A stretch of DNA of 64,000 nt from Chloroflexota bacterium. GTDB taxonomy: Bacteria; Chloroflexota; FW602-bin22; JACPRP01. Each line of letters begins with the position of its first letter. Position 1 is the stretch's first letter. Below are positions 25,860-35,000 of the stretch, one piece after another. Made by a program: the position numbers and the translations under genes. The stretch lies in the NCBI GenBank assembly GCA_016210495.1, contig JACQUC010000180.1:18331-82330 (forward strand). Direction: 5' to 3'. Below the pieces are notes generated by a model. The model saw only the letters and a list, made by a program, of their open reading frames with translations, was not told the DNA's origin and did no database searches.

Positions 25860-27323
25860 ATGGCTTTCAAAGATCTGAGGGATTGGGTGGCTGCTCTGGA
25901 GGAGCGGGCTGCGCTCAAAAGAATATCGGCCGAAGTCGATTGGAACGAAGAAATAGGCGCCATCACCTTCCGCTCCATCGGCCTAAAAGGCCCCGCTCTT
26001 CTGTTCGAGAACATCAAGGATTATCAAGATGGCGATTTCCGTCGCGTCATGACGGCGTCTCTTGGCACCTACAGGCGCATTGCAATGATGCTTGGGCTGC
26101 CTACCGACAGCTCTCCAGGTGATCTGATTCGGCTGTTTCGCCAGCGGATCAAGAGCCCCGTGGAACCCGTGCTCGTGGCCACCGGTCCCATCAAGCAGAA
26201 CGTTCTACAAGGCCAGGACGTCAACCTGCTAAGGTTACCCGTCCCCAAGTGGAATCACCGAGATGGTGGCCGGTATCTGCTGACCTTCGGTGGGATCGTG
26301 ACCAAAGATCCCGATTCCGGCTGGAGCAATGTGGGTTTGTACCGAGGGATGCTGCTCGACGAAACGTCGATGGCAATCCAGGCCCCGCCGGACAAGCATA
26401 TCCACTGGCACAGGCGCAAGTTTGCCGAACAAAGCCAACCATTGCCCGTGGCCGTGGTCTTCGGCGGCGATCCCACCTTTCCATTCTGCGCCTCGACGGG
26501 CTTTCCCCCCGGCACAAGTGAGTATGGCATGATGGGCGCTCTGCGCCAGGAGCCAGTGGAGCTGGTGAAGTGCGAGACCATCGACCTCGAGGTTCCCGCG
26601 CACGCCGAGATAGTCCTGGAAGGGACGGTGCACTACGATCCGTCGACGTACCGCTACGAAGGTCCGTTCGGCGAGTTCACGGGCTTCTTCGGAGGGGAGC
26701 GATCCTTACAGCCGGTGATGCAAGTGCACTGCATTACCTACCGCGACGACCCCATCTTCACGGGCTCGCCGCGCAGCAAGCCCATCGACGAGGCAGGCTA
26801 CATCGATTCAATCGTAGTGTCAGCAGATGCCTGGAGCAGCCTGGAGAAGATCGGGGTCCCCGGCGTGAACGATGTCTTTTGCTCCCCGGTCACTAGCAGC
26901 GCCAACGTAATCGTGCAGATAAGCAAGCGCTACCAGGGCCACGCCAAGCAGGTCGCTGCTGCCCTGTGGGGGAGCAAGCCGGGAGGCTACAAGAACGTGA
27001 TGGTCGTGGACGACGATATCGACATTCACAACCCTGTGGATCTCGAGTGGGCCTTCACCTGGCGTGTGGATGCTGCCGCCGATGGCATCGTAGTGTTTCC
27101 CGGCCTACCGGGTCTGCGCTATGACCCGAGCACCGATGCTCGCTGGAAGGATCCGAATAAGCACGGCCGGGCGCGCTGGAACAGAGTCTTGATCGATGCT
27201 ACCGCCGATTGGCGCTGGGAGCCCAGGGAAGAATGGGATGGTAGGCGCTTGCCGCCGGTGGTAGAGAGCACCCCCGAGATGAAGAGCCTCGTCGCAAGGC
27301 GATGGAAAGAGTACGGTCTTTGA
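25860..27323 (+). CDS. UbiD family decarboxylase, copy 3
   Basis: 487 residues from ATG 25860 (GGGGAAGG upstream), last gene of the long forward unit. The catalytic set is intact: R162 (NVGLYR), E267 and E272 (EGPFGEFTGFF). The cofactor/metal region (RYLLTFGGIVTKDPDSGWSN) and the C-terminal VDDDIDIHNPVDLEWAF are family features. Tight linkage to tctA2 suggests it acts on the substrate carried by that transporter or on its product. It resembles copy 1 more than copy 2. Confidence 0.92.
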   Translation: MAFKDLRDWVAALEERAALKRISAEVDWNEEIGAITFRSIGLKGPALLFENIKDYQDGDFRRVMTASLGTYRRIAMMLGLPTDSSPGDLIRLFRQRIKSPVEPVLVATGPIKQNVLQGQDVNLLRLPVPKWNHRDGGRYLLTFGGIVTKDPDSGWSNVGLYRGMLLDETSMAIQAPPDKHIHWHRRKFAEQSQPLPVAVVFGGDPTFPFCASTGFPPGTSEYGMMGALRQEPVELVKCETIDLEVPAHAEIVLEGTVHYDPSTYRYEGPFGEFTGFFGGERSLQPVMQVHCITYRDDPIFTGSPRSKPIDEAGYIDSIVVSADAWSSLEKIGVPGVNDVFCSPVTSSANVIVQISKRYQGHAKQVAAALWGSKPGGYKNVMVVDDDIDIHNPVDLEWAFTWRVDAAADGIVVFPGLPGLRYDPSTDARWKDPNKHGRARWNRVLIDATADWRWEPREEWDGRRLPPVVESTPEMKSLVARRWKEYGL

Positions 27324-27362
27324 CCCAGGAGAAGATGCTCAGGTTCTTGCGAGATGCAACCT

Positions 27363-27389
27363 GTAGGGGCAACCCTGCGTGGTTGCCCC
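27363..27389. repeat. Dispersed GTAGGGGC hairpin repeat, copy a
   Basis: GTA then GGGGCAACC-N8-type loop-GGTTGCCCC, a 9-bp perfect hairpin, followed by GGCATCACCGCCAT. One of about ten copies of a short dispersed element in this window. It lies between the convergent ubiD3 and tctC4 genes. Confidence 0.7.
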
Positions 27390-27457
27390 GCGGGCAGGGT
27401 GTGGCATCACCGCCATATCGCACACGAAACTAGTTTGTCGGTAAGCACTGCGCTCGG

Positions 27458-28645
27458 TCACTTAATATGAGGCATAATCGCTTCGTCGTATTTGGCGCGG
27501 GCGTCCTTCGGTATTGTCATTACCTCTCCGATTCCAGCGGTTACCTCTTCGCCCTTCCTGTACCCCGTCCAAATTGGAAACCGCTTCTTCAACTCCTCCA
27601 CTACCTGAATCGTCTCCATCATCTTATTAAACGTTTGACGCAAGAAAAGGACCCTGTCCTCGGGGATACCAGGTGGACCGAAAAGCACTTTCGACTGGTT
27701 CTGGGTCGAAACAAAGATCTTTAGAATCCTTTCCTGTTCTGGAGAAAGCTTGAGCAACTCGGTAATCGCAGGTGTATCCGGAAACGCGTCGGCCCTTTTC
27801 ATAGCCAAGGTAACAAACGGAGCCTTGTTAGCCTTCTTATTCATGCCATCCCGCAGCGCCGCGGAGGTGTATGTGTACCCGTCCACTTCTCCCCTGCCCA
27901 TAGCGACCTGTATCTCAGCGGTGCTGGCGTAGCCCGCCACTACCCTGCCATCTTTTAGGCCAAACAACTCAATCGCCAGTCCGCCACCCTGCGCCCCTCC
28001 AGCTCTCACACCTATGGCTCCGAGTTTCAGCCCTTCGACCTTGCGGAGGTCGTCCATAGAGTTGTAGGGTGTTCCTACGCCTACAGCCAGCCCAAGTGGG
28101 TCGTCCGCGAAATCGCCGATCCACGTCATCTTCGCAATGTCGTATTTTGCGCCGGCCTCCTCAAAAATCTGGAAATTAGAGATGGGTCCTGTAATAGAGA
28201 ACCCTAGCGTAAGCCCATCCGGCGTTGCTTCGTAGGCGGCATTCATGCCCTCGAGACCCCCGGCGCCCGCCCTGTTTCTAACGATCATCGTGCCGCCGGC
28301 AAACTCCTTCCAGTGATTGGCGATGATCCGAGCCACCATGTCGGAACCTCCACCCGCTCCGTAGGTCACGATCAAGGTTACCGTCTTGTCCTTGTAGAAA
28401 TCCGCCCCGCTCGCCGCCTTCGCCACAGGCGTTGGCACCAGCGCAGCCGGCTTCGTTGGTGCTGGGGCTGGGGCAGCAGCCGGAGCTTTGGTTGGAGCTG
28501 CTGCAGGCGCTGGAGCTGGAGCCTTCGTCGGAATTGCCGCTGGCGGTGGAGCGGCTGGAGCACAGGCCACTAAAAGGCTCAATGCAGTGGCCAAAATGAG
28601 CAAGGATAGTCCGTGCTTTGCAGCCCATAACTTGTTTGGTTCCAT
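27458..28645 (-). CDS. tctC: TctC-family binding lipoprotein 4
   Basis: 395 residues on the reverse strand, ATG 28645 after GGAGGAGG. Lipobox LVACA, a Pro/Ala/Lys/Thr linker, DFYKDKTVTLIVTYGAGGGSD. Closest in sequence to copy 1. It is the only member of the island on this strand and has its own promoter (28778-28749). It has no adjacent permease, so it may feed one of the two TctAB pairs. Confidence 0.92.
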   Translation of the reverse strand: MEPNKLWAAKHGLSLLILATALSLLVACAPAAPPPAAIPTKAPAPAPAAAPTKAPAAAPAPAPTKPAALVPTPVAKAASGADFYKDKTVTLIVTYGAGGGSDMVARIIANHWKEFAGGTMIVRNRAGAGGLEGMNAAYEATPDGLTLGFSITGPISNFQIFEEAGAKYDIAKMTWIGDFADDPLGLAVGVGTPYNSMDDLRKVEGLKLGAIGVRAGGAQGGGLAIELFGLKDGRVVAGYASTAEIQVAMGRGEVDGYTYTSAALRDGMNKKANKAPFVTLAMKRADAFPDTPAITELLKLSPEQERILKIFVSTQNQSKVLFGPPGIPEDRVLFLRQTFNKMMETIQVVEELKKRFPIWTGYRKGEEVTAGIGEVMTIPKDARAKYDEAIMPHIK

Positions 28646-28748
28646 TTCATCCTCCTCCACAGAATGCGATCTGCCTACTACTGTGACACCTGCCAAGTCA
28701 CGCTCCATCAATGTACACGTAGAAGACTGTAACCCCATGCCTTGCCGT

Positions 28749-28778
28749 ACATTAGCATGCAGCTTGCCCCTGTGTCAA
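28749..28778 (-). promoter_or_regulatory. Promoter of tctC4
   Basis: Reverse strand TTGACA (28778-28773), an 18-nt spacer ending in ATGC and TAATGT (28754-28749). Divergent from the promoter at 28788 with only 9 nt between the two -35 boxes, so both could be controlled by one regulator. Confidence 0.55.
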
Positions 28779-28787
28779 TCCCTCGCA

Positions 28788-28816
28788 TTGACAACTGGTC
28801 GCCCATATGCTACCAT
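28788..28816 (+). promoter_or_regulatory. Promoter of the grdB3 - grdE4 - grdE5 unit
   Basis: TTGACA at 28788-28793, a 17-nt spacer ending in ATGC and TACCAT at 28811-28816 (a poor -10 offset by the TGC extension). About 460 nt of apparently non-coding leader follow before grdB-like 3. Confidence 0.45.
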
Positions 28817-29281
28817 CTGCCAAGGTGATCGATTCCAAGGATCGGCGCAACCGGCGATGTCTGGAGCCTTGGCGCGCTGCCTATTCGCGGCGGAGCTCTT
28901 CAACTCCAAGAGAAACGGTGACATCCAGGGTTGGTTTCCAGGGAATCAACGACCTTCCAACGATCGAGCTTGCCGTGTTTCTCCCGGTGTTTGATGTGTC
29001 CAAGCATACGAGCGAATGAGCCGTGGTACAGACCTAGCCGCGTATCATTGTTTGCTCTTCCTCTTGTAAGGGAGCGTGACTGCCAGCACGATGGCAGGAC
29101 GCGGACTCAAAGTTCTCGTTGCCTCGGTTTGGCTTGACGATAGCCCAATATGACACGTCGTAGAGAAGGGGTGATTGGAAGACCTGTAGATCGCTTGGGC
29201 GCCGCCCGGGCCTGATCCGATGTTCTCGGGCCAAACGTGCAGGTAACGGACGGCAAGCAACAAAGAAAGGGGAGACTAAGT

Positions 29282-30625
29282 ATGTCGAATGTTCGATTGG
29301 TGCACTTTCTGAATCAGTTCTTTGCCGGCGAAGGTGGTGAGGAGAAGGCAGACCTGCCCCTGTCGACAAAGGAAGGCCCCGTCGGCCCGGGTAGGCGTCT
29401 CCAGGCGTTGCTTGGCGAGTCAGCCGAGATCGTGGCCACGGCCTGCTGCGGCGACAATTACTTCGCCCCTCACCGTGAAGAGGTAATCGCATCGATCTTG
29501 GAAATCGCCCGAAAGCGCGATATCCAGGGCTTGGTCGCGGGTCCCAGCTTCTCAGCCGGCAGATACGGCTTCGCCTGTGTCGAGGTGTGTCACGCGGCAA
29601 GCGCCTCCCTGGGTCTGCGGTGTGTAACCGCAATGCACTTGGAAAACCCGGGGATCGAGGCGTACAGGCAGTACGTGGACCAAGGGGTTTTCGCCTTGCC
29701 GACGTCGGAAGACGCGTCCGGCATGGAGGATGCCCTGTCGAGGATCGCCAAGTTCATTGGCAAGCTCGCCGCCGGTTCGCGGATAGGATCGGCGTCCGAC
29801 GAAGGCTACATTCGCCGTGGCATTCGCATGGTCGAGTTCAGGAGTAAGAACGGCGCCGAGAGGGCCATCGAGATGATGTTGGCCAAAGCGGCGGAACGAC
29901 CTTTTGTGACCGAGATCCGTGTCGAGAGTGTGGACCCGATACCGGTGCTACCGCCTATGGCGAGCCTTGGGGATGCATGTCTGGCGCTGGTTAGCACGTC
30001 GGGCGTGGTTCCCAAGGGTAATCCGGATGGCTTCAAGGGCAATCGCAACACTCAGTGGAGAAAATACTCTGTCGACGGCCTGGCTTCGATGCAGGATATT
30101 CGGTGGGACGTGATGCACGGCGGCTATAATACTCAGTTTATGGAACAGAACCCCAACTACGGAGTGCCCCTTGACGCCTGCCGGCGGCTGGAAAAAGAGG
30201 GCGTGCTCGGCAAGCTTTATCCATTCCACTATGTGACCACCGGTGTGGGGGCGCTATTCTCTGACATGCAGGTGGTGGGCACGGGAATAGTACAAGATAT
30301 GCGCGCCGAGGGCGTCGATGCAGCCATACTGGTAGCAACCTGAGGGAGCTGTACTCGCAGCGGTGCTGTGATAGCCAGGGAAATCGAGAAGGCAGGCATA
30401 CCGGTGGCCTTGATCACACCGATGACTTTGCTCGGTCAGCAGATGCGCGCCAATCGGGTTATCGCTGGAACAAAGGTCCCACACCCGTGCGGTGATCCGA
30501 GTCTGCCTCCCGAAGCCGATCGGATCTTGCGACAAAAGATTGTGGAGACCGCCATTACCGCCCTCCAAACAAGTGTTGAGGGGCCCACCATCTTCGTGCC
30601 GAATATTACCTTCGCAACTGGGTAG
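29282..30625 (+). CDS. GrdB-like selenoprotein 3 (Sec354)
   Basis: 447 residues, ATG 29282 behind AAAGGGGAG. UGA at 30341-30343 is Sec354 in VAT-U-GSCTRSGAVIAREIEK. The N-terminal FLNQFFAGEGGEEKADLPL and MHGGYNTQFMEQNPNYGVPLD blocks match the other two copies. It is followed 45 nt later by grdE4 and then grdE5, so this unit has one GrdB-like and two GrdE-like proteins. That arrangement recalls reductase B components with one B subunit and different E/G/I partners, but the substrate is unknown. Confidence 0.9.
30355..30371 (+). promoter_or_regulatory. SECIS-like hairpin of grdB-like 3
   Basis: TCGCAGC-GGT-GCTGTGA, identical to that of copy 1 and at the same 19-nt distance from the UGA. Confidence 0.6.
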
Positions 30626-30670
30626 GCCCGGCGCATCCAAGCAGTTCTGAATTCTAAGCGAGGTATCAAG

Positions 30671-31978
30671 ATGAGACTTGAACTGGCGAGTTTCCCGGTA
30701 AGCAATGTTCGCTTTGACGGCCGCACACGATATGCAGATGGGGTTCTGGAAATCTGCAAAGAGGAGTTGCTCGGGCTTGTCAAGCAGGATGAGAGGATCG
30801 TGTCGGCTGACCTGGACGTAGCGTTCCCTGGGGAGCGGACGAGGATCGTAAATATTCGCGACGCCGTGGAGCCAAGGGTAAAGATATCTGGCCCTGGCTG
30901 TGTGTTCCCCGGTGTGCTTGGACCGGTGGAAACCGTGGGCAAAGGTAGAACGAATAGGCTGGCTGGTCTCACGGTAGTGCACCTGTCGCAATTCGATCAA
31001 ACAATCTTGACCGGCTCCGGGGCTGCAAATACTGGAATTGTAGATATGTGGGGACCCGGCGCGCCATTCACGCCATTCGGCTCGACAATCAATGTTCTCC
31101 TGATGACCAAGCTGGCCAGCGGCTTGACTGAGTTGGACGCCCACAGCACGATTCTACTGGCCGAGTGCAGGCTGGCGCAGCGTCTGGCTGAGACGACCAG
31201 GGAGCTAAGTCCGGAGACTCTCGAGGTCTTTGAGTTGTGCGAAGCTAATCGCTCACTGCCCAAAGTCGTTTACATTCTGGGCTGCTCGACGGAGTGGCAC
31301 ACGCCCCATTCCTGTTTGGCGTATTACGGGCTACACATCAAGGAATCGCTACCTACAATGGTTCACCCGAACGAGTTTCTCGATGGAGCGCTCACCACGG
31401 ATGCGCGCAAGGGAAATGCGACCCATCCGTTGACCTGGAGCTGGATGAATCAGCCTGTGGTAATGGCGCTGCTGCGGGAACACGGGAAAACGCTGAACTT
31501 CCTGGGCGTGATCTTGCAGAGAACCCGCTTTGAGACCGAGTTTGGCAAGGAGGTAACGGCGACGTGCGCCTCTCAGATGGCGAAGCTTATGGGAGCAGAC
31601 AACGCCATCATCACGAGGGTGACCCCTTCGGGCAACAACCTTATGGATGCTATGTTCACGGTGAAGGCCTGTGAGGCCAAAGGGATCAAGACCGTGTTTT
31701 TGACCCCGGAAGCGGGCGGCAGCGATGGCACCGGACCCACGCTCCACTTCTACGTGCCGGAGGCAACCGCGATGGTTAGCACGGGCAACCTGAACATCGA
31801 GCCCCACCTGCCAGTGCCGGCCAAGGTCGTCGGATGCGAAGAGGGCGCGACCCTCCGCCTGAGGGCAGGAGCCTTCCCAATCTCTCCTTGGGGCGAAATC
31901 CACCTGGACAGGTGGACTGAAATCAGCGAGGGCGTAGACTGGTTTGGAGGAATGCACGTTACCTGCGTGGACTACTAG
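30671..31978 (+). CDS. GrdE-like protein 4
   Basis: 435 residues from ATG 30671. EPRVKISGPG, GIVDMWGPGAPFTP, C205 in YILGC-STEWHTPHSC, GALTTDARKGN (pyruvoyl Cys absent) and NFLGVILQRTRFETEFGKE. It shares the FETEF signature and HIKESLPT with copy 5 but not with copies 1-3, so copies 4 and 5 form a subgroup, probably a tandem duplication. Confidence 0.85.
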   Translation: MRLELASFPVSNVRFDGRTRYADGVLEICKEELLGLVKQDERIVSADLDVAFPGERTRIVNIRDAVEPRVKISGPGCVFPGVLGPVETVGKGRTNRLAGLTVVHLSQFDQTILTGSGAANTGIVDMWGPGAPFTPFGSTINVLLMTKLASGLTELDAHSTILLAECRLAQRLAETTRELSPETLEVFELCEANRSLPKVVYILGCSTEWHTPHSCLAYYGLHIKESLPTMVHPNEFLDGALTTDARKGNATHPLTWSWMNQPVVMALLREHGKTLNFLGVILQRTRFETEFGKEVTATCASQMAKLMGADNAIITRVTPSGNNLMDAMFTVKACEAKGIKTVFLTPEAGGSDGTGPTLHFYVPEATAMVSTGNLNIEPHLPVPAKVVGCEEGATLRLRAGAFPISPWGEIHLDRWTEISEGVDWFGGMHVTCVDY

Positions 31979-31994
31979 CCGATTGCGTCAAATC

Positions 31995-32017
31995 GTAGGG
32001 GCGAGGCCTCCTCGCGC
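31995..32017. repeat. Dispersed GTAGGGGCG hairpin repeat, copy b
   Basis: GTAGGGGCGAGG-CCT-CCTCGCGC followed by GGGCATCACCGCCATTTCGC. It lies in the 112-nt gap between the tandem grdE4 and grdE5. Confidence 0.65.
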
Positions 32018-32090
32018 TGGTACGGGGCATCACCGCCATTTCGCGCCTAAAACCAGATAGCCGTGTGCGCACAAGAAGTGAGGAACAAGA

Positions 32091-33398
32091 GTGAGGCTAG
32101 AGCTGGCCAGCTTTCCAGTAAGCGACGTTCGTTTCGGCGCATCTACCAGGTATAAAGATGGCGTGCTTGAAATCGGCAAGGATGAGTTGCTTGGCCTCGT
32201 CCTGCAGGACGAGAGAATTGCGTCCGCAGACCTCCATGTGACGTTCCCTGGGGAGCGGACAAGGATTGTAAACGTTCGTGACGCCGTGGAGCCAAGGGTA
32301 AAGGTGACTGGTCCGGGCTGTGTATTCCCCGGCGTGCTTGGACCTGTGGAAACAGTTGGACGAGGACGAACGAATAGACTTGCAGGTCTCACGATCATAC
32401 ACTCGGCCGAGTACGAGCCTATGGCACTGACCGGGTCGGGGGCGGGGAATACCGCAGTAGTGGACATGTGGGGGCCCGGAGCGGCCTTGACCCCGCTGAG
32501 CTCGACCATAAACGTCGTGCTGACCACCAAGCTGGCTGGCGGCGTGACTGAGCTGGAGGCCCATGGCGCGATTCTGCTGGCCGAGTGCAGGCTAGCGCGT
32601 TGTCTTGCCGAGACGACTAAGGAAATGGTTTCCGAGGATACCGAGGTCTTCGAGCTATTCCCAGTGGGAACGACTTTGCCCCGCGCGGTGTATATACTGG
32701 GTTGTTCGATCGAGTGGCACACTCCGCATTCTAGCCTGGCGTATTACGGGTTGCACATCAAGGAGTCGCTTCCCACCCTTATCCACCCGAACGAGATGCT
32801 CGACGGAGCGCTAACATCGGATGCTCGAAGGGGAAACGCCAGTCGACCGCTGACGTGGCGATGGATGAACCATCCGGTGGCGCTGGCGCTGCAGAGAGAA
32901 CACGGGAAGCGGCTGAACTTCCTGGGGGTGATTCTGCAAAGAACGCGGTTTGAGACCGAGTTTGGGAAACATGTAACGGCCGCGTGTACGTCACAAATGG
33001 CGAAGCTGATGAGGGCGGATACCGCCATCATCACCAGAACATCACCTTCGGGCAACAATCTGATGGATATCATGCTCACGGTGCAAGCCTGTGAAAGAAA
33101 AGGCATCAAGACGGTGTTTCTAACGCCTGAGGCGGGCGGCACGGACGGCACCGGCCCTGCACTTCATTTCTACGTGCCGGAGGCGACCGCTGTGGTCAGC
33201 ACAGGCAACCTGAACATGGAACCCCGCCTGCCAGCGCCGGCGAAGGTTGTCGGATGTAGGGAAGGCAGCACGCTGGTGCTAAGGCCCGGAGCGGTACCGA
33301 TCTCTCCCTGGGATGAAATCAGATTGGATAGGTGGACTGAGATCAGCGAGGGGGTTGACTGGCTAGGCGGCATGCACTCTACCTGTGCTGACTACTGA
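32091..33398 (+). CDS. GrdE-like protein 5
   Basis: 435 residues starting at GTG 32091 (AGGAACAA upstream). Same block order as copy 4: EPRVKVTGPG, AVVDMWGPGAALTP, C205 in YILGC-SIEWHTPHSS, GALTSDARRGN and FETEFGKH. Tandem with grdE4. There is no second grdB-like gene, so the two GrdE-like products may be alternative partners for grdB-like 3. Confidence 0.85.
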   Translation: MRLELASFPVSDVRFGASTRYKDGVLEIGKDELLGLVLQDERIASADLHVTFPGERTRIVNVRDAVEPRVKVTGPGCVFPGVLGPVETVGRGRTNRLAGLTIIHSAEYEPMALTGSGAGNTAVVDMWGPGAALTPLSSTINVVLTTKLAGGVTELEAHGAILLAECRLARCLAETTKEMVSEDTEVFELFPVGTTLPRAVYILGCSIEWHTPHSSLAYYGLHIKESLPTLIHPNEMLDGALTSDARRGNASRPLTWRWMNHPVALALQREHGKRLNFLGVILQRTRFETEFGKHVTAACTSQMAKLMRADTAIITRTSPSGNNLMDIMLTVQACERKGIKTVFLTPEAGGTDGTGPALHFYVPEATAVVSTGNLNMEPRLPAPAKVVGCREGSTLVLRPGAVPISPWDEIRLDRWTEISEGVDWLGGMHSTCADY

Positions 33399-33476
33399 GA
33401 AGGGGGCCTACGCACCAGGTGAAGCTTAGCTGACACTTAGCTTGGATCTGCATGCTGTACGGACTATTGCAGAAAC

Positions 33477-33504
33477 GTAGGGGCGGACAGCGGACGTCCG
33501 CCCC
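33477..33504. repeat. Dispersed GTAGGGGCG hairpin repeat, copy c
   Basis: GTAGGGGCGGACAG then CGGACGTCCGCCCC; stem GGGGCGGAC / GTCCGCCCC. It sits in the gap between grdE5 and tctC5, which otherwise shows no gene. Confidence 0.65.
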
Positions 33505-33636
33505 GGGGTGGGGTTGGCCTCAGGCATTTCTGCAATCTGGCGTACACTAACTGGACCTGGGTTCACTTGACGACGTCGTATTGGGCAATCTCAGTGATGT
33601 TTGAATGGTTAGGGGAAACTAGAAGGGAGTGTATCA

Positions 33637-34842
33637 GTGAGACGTGATGATGCCCGTTACCTGCTCCTCTCGGCGATCATACTGGCCCTGGCGATTGCGT
33701 GCGCTCCTGTGGCTCCAGCCAGAGCACCGGCAACGGCGGAGCCACCGGCTGCACCGAAGGCACCAGCCAAAGCAGAGGCGCCGGCTACACCGAAGGCACC
33801 AGCAAAGGTGGAGGCGCCAGCCGCCATCGCCTCTCCTACTGCCGCAAAGCCACAGCCTGCCGCGGCGACTCCCCAGGCGAAGGTCGTGAGCGCGGCCGAT
33901 TTCTATAAGGATAAGACTGTCACACTGGTGGTCCCCTATGGGGCCGGAGGAGGCACCGATTTCGGCGCTCGAACCATCGCCAGTTACTGGCCGGAGGTCG
34001 CGGGTGGCGCGATGATAGTGAGGAACAGACCTGCCGGTGGAGGTCTGGAGGGCATGAATGCCGCCTACGAAGCTAAACCGGACGGCCTCACTCTCGGCTT
34101 CGGAATTACCGGGATTATCGTGTCGCATCAGCTTTTCCAAGAGCCCGGTGTCAAATACGACGTTTCAAAAATAAACTGGATCGGCGACTTTGGCCGAGAA
34201 AAGGTAGGGTTGTCGGTGTCTGCGCAGTCGCCTTACAGGTCTATGGATGACGTCCGGAACGCCTCTGGGCTGAAGTTTGGCGCGCTGAGTCCAAGGGCCG
34301 TAGGGGCACTGGGTGCCGCTCTCGCCATAGAGCTGTTTGGCCTCAAGGATGCCAGAGTGGTCCCCGGTTATTCGAGCACCGCTGAGGTGGAGGTGGCTAT
34401 GGCCAGAGGAGAAATGCAGGGCCAGACCACCCAGTGTGCAACACTTCGGGAGGCCGCCGCTAAGGGCTTTGCCAAGCCGCCATTTGTGGCATTGGATTTT
34501 GAGAGGTGCGAGGTTTACCCCGAGACTCCGGCTGTCCCCGAGCTGATTCAACTTTCTCCAAGCCAGGAGAAAGGGCTGAGGATCTTTGTTTCGATGATGG
34601 ACGTGTCGAAGGTTGTGTACGGCCCGCCCGGGTTGCCGGAAGACAGGGTGCAATTCTTGCGCGAAGCATTTAACAAACTAATGGGCATGCGTCCGGTGCA
34701 AACGCAGTTGAAGCTCCGCTTTCAAATGGAAGGGGGGCATCGGAACGGAAAAGATGTAACAGCCGAGGTACAAAAGCTGTTGGCCATTCCCCGGCAAGAC
34801 ATAGTCAGTTTTGACGAAATGACCAATCGGCACATCAAGTGA
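33637..34842 (+). CDS. tctC: TctC-family binding lipoprotein 5
   Basis: 401 residues, GTG 33637 after AAGGGAG. Short signal with lipobox AIACA and a linker of repeated APAKxEAPA units rather than the TKAPA type of the other copies. The fold starts DFYKDKTVTLVVPYGAGGGTD. It is the most diverged receptor together with copy 3 (shared RAVGALGAAL-type segment). No permease lies nearby; it closes the catabolic island. Confidence 0.92.
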   Translation: MRRDDARYLLLSAIILALAIACAPVAPARAPATAEPPAAPKAPAKAEAPATPKAPAKVEAPAAIASPTAAKPQPAAATPQAKVVSAADFYKDKTVTLVVPYGAGGGTDFGARTIASYWPEVAGGAMIVRNRPAGGGLEGMNAAYEAKPDGLTLGFGITGIIVSHQLFQEPGVKYDVSKINWIGDFGREKVGLSVSAQSPYRSMDDVRNASGLKFGALSPRAVGALGAALAIELFGLKDARVVPGYSSTAEVEVAMARGEMQGQTTQCATLREAAAKGFAKPPFVALDFERCEVYPETPAVPELIQLSPSQEKGLRIFVSMMDVSKVVYGPPGLPEDRVQFLREAFNKLMGMRPVQTQLKLRFQMEGGHRNGKDVTAEVQKLLAIPRQDIVSFDEMTNRHIK

Positions 34843-34881
34843 CTAGCTAGCTAGCTAGTTTATGATGCACAATAGAACAGC

Positions 34882-34904
34882 GTAGGGGCGAGGTTTCCTC
34901 GCCC
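34882..34904. repeat. Dispersed GTAGGGGCG hairpin repeat, copy d
   Basis: GTAGGGGCGAGG-TTT-CCTCGCCC, followed by GGGCATCACCGCCAT. Same extended unit as copies a and b. Confidence 0.7.
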
Positions 34905-35000
34905 TGGGCGGGTGGGGTGGGCATCACCGCCATCAGACCAAGAATTGGCTAAGAAGCTAAGTTCTCTTTGGGCACGGTCAGAGGTTGCCCTGATGCCGAG

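Noticed and set aside
33567..33590. Promoter before tctC5 (TTGACG)
   Set aside because: No acceptable -10 at 16-18 nt; left out of the feature list.
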